A stretch of 64,000 nucleotides of DNA from Musa acuminata AAA Group (taxonomy: Eukaryota; Streptophyta; Magnoliopsida; Zingiberales; Musaceae). Below the pieces are notes generated by a model, which worked only from the letters and a program-made list of their open reading frames with translations, was not told the origin of the DNA and searched no databases. How positions within the stretch are numbered: position 1 is the first letter of the stretch; each line of letters begins with the position of its first letter. The DNA lies in assembly GCF_036884655.1 (NCBI RefSeq), contig NC_088355.1, forward strand, positions 18,542,501-18,606,500. The letters are read 5' to 3'. The translations under genes and the position numbers were made by a program. Positions 55,792-64,000 of this stretch are shown here, one piece after another.

Positions 55792-57084
55792 TGCCTTTTT
55801 TATGAGTTATTTTTAAATTAGTTAGTAAATAAAAAATATATATCATGCATCCTTTTCTAGCTAATTTTGAAATTGAGAATGACAATTGTATGCTTTATGA
55901 AAACACAACAAAATATTATATTTAAATCTAATCCTATGTATATTTTAAAGAAAAAATAATGTGTATCTAAATTAATAATTTTTTATTTTGATTGAAAATA
56001 CTTTATGAAATCATGTTTGATGATATCATGCTTAATGAGTTTATAATTTGAAATTATCAATGTTATACCATGAAAACTTAAAACTATGTTTTGATTTCAT
56101 GCCCAAATTAGTGATGCATAATGATCATGCTTAATAAGTTTATATTTTAAAATTATGCATGATGATTTTTTTGATTTATGGATTATCGATCTTTGCTGTA
56201 ATGAAAGTTCATTTTCGGTTTTAAACGTTGATGCATGTTTTTATTTGGAATAAAGAAAAAGACATGCTTCTATGAAATAAATCACATGAATTGAAACAAC
56301 TAAAAAGAGAAAAGTATTTTTCTTAAAAAAAATATTTTCTCTATCTTATCAATTTTTCACTAAGAGATTGATAAAGTTGTTTATGTCATTTTGAATCTCT
56401 TAAAAGTAATTTTGATAATTTGATGGTTTGAATTTGAATGAGCTTTATCTTGATTTTTTGAGATTTATAACTTGAGATTTCTTATGCATGAATCAAGATA
56501 TTATATCATTTGATCTCCTATGTTTCCTTTTGCCAGTTATAAAAAGAAGAGATTTGTTGAAATAAATCATGTCTTGTGATATTCATGATTTAATATTAAT
56601 ATATTTCATGTCATGATTTTTATATGACACCTTTATATTTTTGTGATGACTTGAACATTTATACCATTATGTTCTTCCCTTCTTCTTTCTTGTTTACAAT
56701 GACAAAAGGGGGAAAGAAAATAGTTAGCGTCTCAAGAGGATAAACTTAGACATTTTAGAGCTCCCAAATGCATAAATTCTTCTTATACATTTTTCAGAAC
56801 ATGATCTTAATTTATCAAATTTTAGACTTGATCTTTCATTTTTTATGATTGGAATAATGATTTGGTATTATGTATGTAGTACTTCAACTTATGATAATGA
56901 TGCATGCTATGATGAAATATTCATGATGAAAAATTATTTTGATATTCATGACTTGATCTTTGTTATTTATCCTTGTCATGCTTTAAAGATTGTAGTAAAG
57001 GAAAAAGAATTACAATATTGTATTCTTCCCTTCTTTTTTACCGTGACAAAGGCGGAAAAAGAACTAGCTTACATTTTCTAAAAT

Positions 57085-57380
57085 GATGTAAAATTTTCTA
57101 GCTTGCATGGTGCAAAATTTGTTAGCTTGCTTGATGTAAAACTTGCTATCTTACTAGCTTACATATCTAAAACTTACTAGCTTGCACTTCTCAAAAGAGA
57201 AGAAAGAACTTACTTTCTTGAACATCACCAAGAATTGCTAGCTTGCAATGTCAAGAGAAACAAAAGTGCTATCTTGCTTATGTCAAGAAGCAAAACATGC
57301 TAACTTGCTAATCTAGCAAAATTTACAAACTTATAAGACTCAAAATTATTGCTAGCTTGTATGATGATAAACCCTAAGAT
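57085..57380. repeat. Degenerate TAGCTTGCA array (element G)
   Basis: The plus-strand version of the GCAAGCTA array in A, B and F: repeated CTAGCTTGCA, AAAACTTGCTA and TTACTAGCTT words. Confidence 0.65.
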
Positions 57381-57591
57381 TATGATTATTATGAAATTAT
57401 TTGAACTTGTATGTCTAAACACTTGATAGTTGAACTTCGCCTTTTTTTTATGACAAAGGGGGAGAAGTATGATGTTATGCATGATTTTATCATGACATGT
57501 TGCTTGGATTTTTAAATCCAAGAGTACTATCAATATAACATATTGATAGGGGGAGTTAAAGTTAACTGTATCATCAATTGGTTATCATCAT

Positions 57592-57606
57592 AAAAAAGGG
57601 GAAGAT
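57592..57606 (+). other. Polypurine tract of element G
   Basis: AAAAAAGGGGAAGAT, directly before the 3' LTR start TGTTGAATCTCGG. Confidence 0.8.
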
Positions 57607-57717
57607 TGTTGAATCTCGGATTTGGATGATAAAACCAATTAAGAGTGTTTATGATTTAATCTGTATTTTGAGTAACGCAGGATGCTTCGATCAGGGAGAG
57701 ATAATTATGTTAGGATC
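57607..57717 (+). repeat. Element G 3' LTR, first 111 bp
   Basis: TGTTGAATCTCGGATT..., interrupted at 57718 by element H. The left target copy of H would be AATTA (57713-57717); the rest lies right of the window. Confidence 0.82.
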
Positions 57718-60700
57718 AAGAGCACTAAGAGGGGGGGGGGGGGGGGGTTTGCTAGTCATAGGTGCCCAGCAAGCCAATCACGTGAGTGATGGCACGTGTG
57801 ACTTGATACAGAATCTTTTTGCTTATTATATTTTGGTGTATATCACTTTATAACTATTGCATAAATGCATATATATATTATGATGTCCTTGGATTTGTGC
57901 AATGGGAATCGGATCGTGATGAGATCACGATAATGAGATCGATTCACCTTTAAACACATATCCTAAATAATCCCAGTCATAGGTTACTCGAGAGGGACAT
58001 CGTGATAACTGGATAGACTGGTGTGCTGTATACCCGTCCATATGATGGATGTAGTTGGTCTCATAGCTGCTCGTGTAGGGACACTAGGGATACAGTACAG
58101 GTGCTCATTGGAGAATGAGTTCACTGATTGATCCGCTTACGAAATGCTGGATGGTTGATGATGCCTTATTGTCAGACAGGGATTCCGTAGTCCTAGTGGT
58201 GTATCTGGTCCTTAGACTTGAGACACCAAGGATGTCCTGTATGAGTGCTCTACTCTTTGATACCAGACTTATAGGTTTGGCTATCCCAGATCTAGTACAG
58301 CTGGTCATTGGGAGTGGTAGTCGACCTTACGAGGGCTATTGAGTGTCGACAGAGGATCATCCACTCTCGGCGTCATGAGAGGAATATCCTATGTGTTCTT
58401 GCTCAGACAAATCCCTGGTCAGGGTCATTCGGGTTGAGAGAGAAAGAGTTCTTCGAGAGAATCCGATTAGAGCAAGACTCGAGTAGAAACCGTATGGGTC
58501 TGACAGCACCATGCTCTCGATATACGGTCTCTGGGATATTAGATGGATGAGGGACTATAGGTACATGGTAACTGAGGACAGACAGGTCCAAAGGATTGGA
58601 TTCCCCTGTATCGTTTGGGGACTACGGCGTAGTGGCCTAGTACGTCCGTAGTCGATGAGTCGAGTGAATTATTACAGAGATAATAATTCACTGAGTTAGA
58701 AGGAGTTCTGACAGGTATGACTCACGGCCAGCTCGATATTGGGCCTAGAGGGTCACACACATGTGGTAGGCATTGCGATGAGTAGAGGTTCGGATATGAG
58801 ATATCTGACGGAGCCCTTGTCTTATTGGATGCAGATCCAATACCCACTAGGGAAGGACCCATTAGGGTTTGACACGGGATCTCTATAAATAGGAGGGATT
58901 CACAGCCTCAAAGGCTAGAGTCTTTGCTTGCCTTTCCTATTCTCCTCTTCTTCTCCACCTCAGAGCAGGCCAGGAGTTTTGAGGAGCGTCGTCGCAACCC
59001 TGCTGTGTGGATCACCGCTAGAGAGGAGGACGCTTGACCTCCTTTACCCTCTCCTAAGGATCTGCAAGGAAACAGGGATATACGATCTCCCTAGGTAACA
59101 CAATCTCTATACGCAGTTTTGTGTTTTGCGGATTTTTGCGCACCAATCTTCGCACGACGACGAACATCTTTTTGGGAATCGGGGATTTTTGTTTTCTTGT
59201 TCTATCGCTGCGCATATGATGTCGCCCCCCATGATTTCCCAACAGGTTTGAATTAGTGCAGCGAAAAACTTTCGACGTTTAAACTACATTCGTACGTTGA
59301 AATCCGATTCCAACGTAAAAGTCATTTCATGCAAATAATAACTTTGAAAGCTTACGGAAACGTATTTAAAGTAAAGTAAGGAAGGTAGTTTATAGTTAAG
59401 ATAACTAGTACAAAAGAAATGCAAACCAGATTTTAGAGTGGTTCGGTCAAACGTGACCTACATCCACTTTCGGCTTCCTCCTTCGATGAGGTCACCGGCA
59501 TCTACTAGAGGCCTTTCTTCAATAGGCGAAGGCCAACCACCCTTTTACAGTTTCACTCCTTTTGACGAGCTCAAGAGACAACCCTTACAGAATTTTCTCT
59601 CCTCTCTTGAAAGATCAAAACTTGGAAGAAAAGAGGGAGGAGAACTTCTAGCCTTTACAACACTTTTGAGCTCTAAAAATCACAGAGTAAGATTGGATTT
59701 TCGGTGCCCTTTTATGCAGGAAAGGGTGGGGTATATATAGGTCCCAAACTGATTTGAATTTAGAGCTCAAAAATGTCATCTCCCAGATTTCCAGGGTCCT
59801 GGCGGTACTACCGTCAGACTAGGCGGTACGACCGCCTGACAGAGCTCAGAGACCGAGCTCTGGTGGTGCCACCACCTAACCTGGGTGGTTGCACCACCTA
59901 GATTTCCTGGGAGACTGAGCTCCTAGGCGGTGCCACAGTCGGCCAGGAAATCTGGGTCCGAATGCGCTGATCCATTCGGCCCAATTTGGGTATATCAAGG
60001 GCCCAATTGCCCCCAGATTAAGTTAATGGGATCACCTCCCATTTTTAGCTTAATCTACATGCTAACTATGATATTTCTTTAAGATATTTACTACAGCTTG
60101 CTCCGGTGCGTCAATCGCTTCTTCCGGCGAGCTTTCGATGAACTTCCGGTGAACATCCGACAAACCCTCGACGATGCTCCGACGGACTTCTAGCCAACTC
60201 CTGGACTTGCGATGATCCACTTGGCGAGTTCTGACGAGCTTCTTTGGCATGCTCTTGGACTTCTCGGATTTGTTTCTGCAGAACCTCCGACGACCGTCCG
60301 GACTTCCGTCGAACTCTCGAACCCCTAACATGATCATGGTCTTGACTCTGGCATAACTCCTGCTACATTTCTTACTTCCATCGTAGTTAATCCTATACAT
60401 GTAAAACAAAACTTCGATCTAGACAATTAATACTAAGCATTAATCAAGTTGTTCGGCATATCATTGGTCCCTCGACGCTTCGTTTGATTCTTCGACGCAT
60501 CGTCCTCTCCTGCGGCCTATTGCCTAATCGGCCAGTTGACTCCGCAACTCCGATATCCTTGGTGCAATACCCGCTCTTCTTGGCCCGATGCCCAAGTCCA
60601 CCGCCCGAAGCCTTCTATCGATACGTCGACCGATCCACCAGCCCGACGTCCAATCTTCTTACATGTTCCTCCGACTCAACATGATTTTTCCTACTTTAAT

Positions 60701-60800
60701 TGTCTCATCCTGATCGAAGCATCCTGCATCACTCAAAACACAGATCAAAACATAAACACAATTATCAATTGGTTTCTTCATCAAAATACGAGATTCAGCA
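57718..60800 (-). repeat. Element H 3' LTR, interrupted
   Basis: Pieces 57718-57749 and 59245-60800 (about 1.59 kb together). A G tract of 17 bases at 57731-57747 abuts the solo LTR. TATA-like TATATATA at 59732-59739 (minus). U3 dyads about 59800-59960. Confidence 0.85.
57750..59244 (+). repeat. Solo LTR of the element I family
   Basis: 1,495 bp, TGCTAG...CCAACA, very similar to the LTRs of element I. No interior or second LTR is present. Flanks share GGTT (57746-57749, 59245-59248). The solo form implies recombination between the two LTRs of a former full element. TATA box 58884-58891. Confidence 0.9.
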
Positions 60801-63494
60801 ATCTCTCCCTTTTTGATGATGACAACCAATTGATGACGGAGTTAAACTTAACTCCCGGAGTTTAAACAAATTCCCCCTATTAATATGCCATATTGATATA
60901 ACCTTAAATTCAAACTGAATTCAAGTCATTGCAATATTCATCATGAATACTTGCAACACGGATTTTTCCTTTCTTCTTGAATTTTGCAAGCTAGCTATCT
61001 CCCCCTTTGTCATTGTCAAAAAGAAGGGAAGACCTTTTATGTCAATTTCTAAATCATGACAAAGGTGAGTAATCATTCTTATTTCAAAATTTCATAATTG
61101 AGATAAACCTTGAATTCAAAATAAGACAATTTTAATCATGATTCACATCATATGCAATACATCACATACATCATAATAAAAAGCATAAGTATTGCATGCA
61201 TCATTTTAGCAACAAATCATAGCATTTCATCAGATGGCAAGATATCAGCAAGTAAAATTATGATACAAGTTCTTGATATCTTAACATGATTCAAAATTTC
61301 AATTATTTAGCAATCATAGCATTTCATCACATGGCAAGATATCAGCAAGTAAAATTGCGACGCAAGTTCTTGATATCTTAACATGATGCAAACATGGCAT
61401 ATGGTAATCATAGCATTTCTATCATCAATTTACCATATATTTCGATGCAAGCTTCTTTTGATATCTTAACATAATTCAAATTCAAATATGACACTCATAG
61501 CATCAATTCATATATTTCTCATTCAAATATGGCACTCATAGTATCAATTCATATATTTCTCCCCCTTTGTCATCAACATAAAGGAGAATGATATAAGCAA
61601 ATTTTAAATGTAAGTGCGGTAATGATTCATGCCATAACTAGGTTTATATCATTTTTCAACAATGAGTGATAGGATATCAATTATACAAACATCTCAAGGA
61701 AAACATGACATGGAGATAGCTTTCATTACTTCTTCCTCTTTATCTGTTATTATCTTTTTGCATGAAGGAGGAAAGTCACTTGTGAGCTTACTCGAATGAA
61801 GTTAAAATTGATAAGATATTAAAGCACACTTCATTTTTACAAGGCTCAAGATATGTGTGTGAATCAAATCCTTGCACGTAAAATTATTTCTCTAAAGATA
61901 TAAGAAAGAATCATCAAATCCATTTCTTGAAAGATATTTTTCATATGATAAGTCTATAAGAGATGCATTTGCTAGTTGATTCCATATGTCAAAAATCAAT
62001 GATATGAATCAAACTTGATATGACATATGTTTATTAAGTCCGAAAGAGAATAATGTATCGAGAAAATCCGATTGTTAGGATCAAGAAGATCCGAAAATAA
62101 AATTTAACACTTTCATGCATTCGGACAAGATTTTGCTATAGATTTTCAAATTCAATCATGAAGATAAAACATGCTTATTATCATGAAAAATTTTATATCC
62201 AAAACACATAATTTCCAACATGTTATTAAGGCATGTAATTGTGTAAAATCATTATGGCAATTAAATGAATTGATCATTGAATCAAGAAAGTCCGAAAAAT
62301 AATCTTAACAAGTTCATGCATTTGAGCACATTTTTGCCATAGTTTTTTAATGAAGATAAAACATGTTCATCAACATGAAAATTTTTGTTTTCAAAACATA
62401 TAATTTCCAACATGTTATTAAGGCATGCAATAGTGTAAAATTCTCATCATAGCAATTATATCCTACTATGCATGATCTAAATTTCTCCCCATTTTATCAT
62501 TGTAAACAAAAAAGAAGAAGAGAAGAACAAAATAGTGTAAAATATTTTAATCATTTCAAGGCATACAAGCCATAAATACAATCACATCATGTCATGAAAG
62601 ATAAAATTACTTGAATACCAAAAGACATGATTCATTTTGACACATCTCCTTTTTAAATAAAAAATAAAATAAATTCTTAGGAGATCATGATATAGATAAA
62701 ATTCATTCAATCTTATATAAGAACAAGATATTAACTTAAGCATATAAAATTTCTTAATTCATTATGAATCATAAAAAATAACTGTGGTTCCGAAAAATCA
62801 TGATTCATTTAGGAAAATTTTTTCTTTAGTACACGACAAGAAGAAATATAGCAATGATACCTATCATGATTCATTTGGATGGTAGATGGCAAAAAGAAAC
62901 ATTGAGGATAAAAGATCTCGATTTTTATAGAGTAAATCTCAAGTTTTAAATTTCAAAAAATCAAGATAAAGCCCATTCAAATTCAAATCATCAAATCAAA
63001 ATCATTTTCAAGAGATTCTGATAAAATAGATTCATCAAAGTCAATAAGATAGAGAAAACGAATTTTCAAGAAAAATACTTTTATCTATTTAGTTGTTTCA
63101 TACAAGCATGCCTTTATCCTTTTTGTGCCAAAAAGAATATATATCATCAATCGTTTAGGATCGAAAAATAAACTCCATCATAAAAACCATCAAGATCACA
63201 AAAATCATCATGTATAACTTTAAAATCTCATGCATAAAATAAAATCATTAATCATGGTATTAAAACATCATTATGCATTATTAAATCATCAAGCATGATT
63301 TCATATTTTCAATCAAAAATCATTTTGTTTGTTTATCATAAGATATGCATTTTTCATGATTATTTAAAATCATTGGAAAGGTAAGCATGATAAGCATAAT
63401 CCTAATTCATTAGCATTTTTATTATATTATTTAAACGTATAATTTTCAAGAAAATTAATTCTATACTAAAAAAGAAAATGCATTATGAAAAGCA
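60801..63494 (-). other. Element H 3' non-coding interior
   Basis: 2.7 kb without a gene. Polypurine tract 60801-60816, PPT-like motifs 60997-61029 and 61555-61590. The stretch 61560-62335 aligns with A and J, with a pol tail relic (M-C-S-N-A-stop) at 62314-62331. From about 62340 to 63494 it is AT-rich filler similar to that in A and B. Confidence 0.75.
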
Positions 63495-64000
63495 TCATGT
63501 AATTTCGAAATAAATTAAGGGGGTTTTGATTACCTCATCGTTGAATGTTGTTAAGGCATAGTTTGCCACCTCGCCTTTCTTGATTTTCTCCTCGTCTTCG
63601 GAGGAGCTCGATTCATCCCACTTTGTGTTCTTCTTCTTGCATTCAAAGCAAGAAGTTCCGTTCTTTTTATTCTTAAATTTATGTTTTTTTAATTTTTTAA
63701 ATTTCTTAGTGAGTAGTTCTTATTCACCATCACTTGAGCTTATGCTCGAGTGGTCTTCAAATGTTCTATATCCCAAATCCTTCCTATTATTTGGAAGGTG
63801 ATTTTGTTCATTATGTTCATCATGTGCATTATGCACCATTTCATATGTCATCAATGAACCGATAAGTTCTTCAAGTGATAAAATATTTAAATCTTTTGTT
63901 TCTTGTATTGCAGTTACTTTTGATTCCCAAACTTTAGAAAGTGATCGTAAAACTTTACTAACAAGTTCAAAATTCAAGAAACATTTGCCAAGAGCATTTA
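63495..64000 (-). pseudogene. Element H shortened gag, C-terminal half
   Basis: The window ends inside the gene. Visible are FELVSKVLRSLSK, LSLEELIGSLMTYEM, KDLGYRTFEDHSS, a broken zinc-knuckle start (SCFECKKK) joined directly to NTKWDESSSSEDEE, and the shared ending GEVANYALTTFNDEVIKTPL, with stop at 63495. It shows the knuckle truncation most clearly. Confidence 0.86.

Larger units (their letters stand above)
55792..57606 (+). other. Element G 3' non-coding interior
   Basis: 1.8 kb without a gene, AT-rich. PPT-like motifs (TGACAAAGGGGGAGAAG type) lie at about 56672-56718, 57026-57062 and 57440-57467, and the primary polypurine tract at 57592-57606. A TAGCTTGCA-type array is at 57085-57380. 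Confidence 0.75.
48292..57717 (+). mobile_element. Element G: gag-only SIRE-type element on the plus strand, interrupted by C, F and H
   Basis: The end of a 5' LTR (48292-48553), primer site 48555-48567, interior 54796-57606 with one gag gene, polypurine tract, and the first 111 bp of the 3' LTR (57607-57717). F sits in the primer site, H in the 3' LTR and C apparently in the 5' LTR. It is the host of everything else in the window. Confidence 0.82.
57718..64000 (-). mobile_element. Element H: SIRE-type element, gag-only as far as visible, runs off the right edge
   Basis: Left (3') LTR 57718-60800 with a solo LTR inside, 3' non-coding interior 60801-63494 and the C-terminal half of a short gag to the window end. 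It is closely related to element A in the interior, including the pol tail relic. Confidence 0.85.

Overview
The window is plant nuclear DNA. I read it as one deep nest of LTR retrotransposons and found no host gene, tRNA, rRNA or CRISPR array. Evidence for a plant: copia elements of the SIRE/Maximus, Angela/BARE-like and Tork/Tnt1-like types, a Tat-like gypsy element, a chromovirus-like gypsy element, initiator-Met-tRNA primer sites (TGGTATCAGAGC), and TG...CA LTRs with 5-bp target duplications. Long LTR copia families like these suit a large-genome angiosperm, perhaps a monocot. The species cannot be told from the sequence.

Letters for the elements are mine. G (SIRE-type, + strand) is the outermost host, at 48292-57717 and beyond. 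C (Tat-like gypsy, - strand) appears to sit in G's 5' LTR; its pieces are 1276-2253, 39779-41401 and 46690-48291. Inside C lie E (chromovirus-like family, - strand, 1-1275, running off the left edge), B (SIRE-type, - strand, 2254-39778, TSD TTTAT) and D (chromovirus-like, + strand, 41402-46689, TSD CAAAC). B's left LTR holds a 5'-truncated Tork fragment (2787-5731). B's interior holds A (SIRE-type, - strand, 7901-35976). A's left LTR holds I (Angela/BARE-like copia, + strand, 7987-16691, TSD CATAC) and J (SIRE-type with pol, - strand, 17164-26136, TSD CTCTC). A's right LTR holds K (SIRE-type deletion remnant, 31308-34641, TSD AGGAG). On the right, F (SIRE-type, - strand, 48568-54790, TSD AGAGC) sits in G's primer site. 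H (SIRE-type, - strand, 57718 to the edge) sits in G's 3' LTR and carries a solo LTR of the I family (57750-59244).

Two things stand out. First, A, B, F, G and H are all gag-only: they share a gag that stops at the same point, has lost half of its zinc knuckle, and is followed by AT-rich non-coding DNA where pol should be. A and H keep the last codons of pol. J carries the full gag-pol set (now with stop codons) and models the autonomous partner. This looks like an established non-autonomous SIRE lineage rather than independent decay. Second, the leader of element I carries four hairpins with one conserved apical module (TTGG-TCGAG-TCC-CTCGA) on four different but self-complementary basal stems, the pattern expected of a selected RNA structure.

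All coding regions seen are pseudogenes. Boundaries come from TG/CA ends, target duplications and alignment by eye between copies in the window; lineage names are from recognised protein motifs only.
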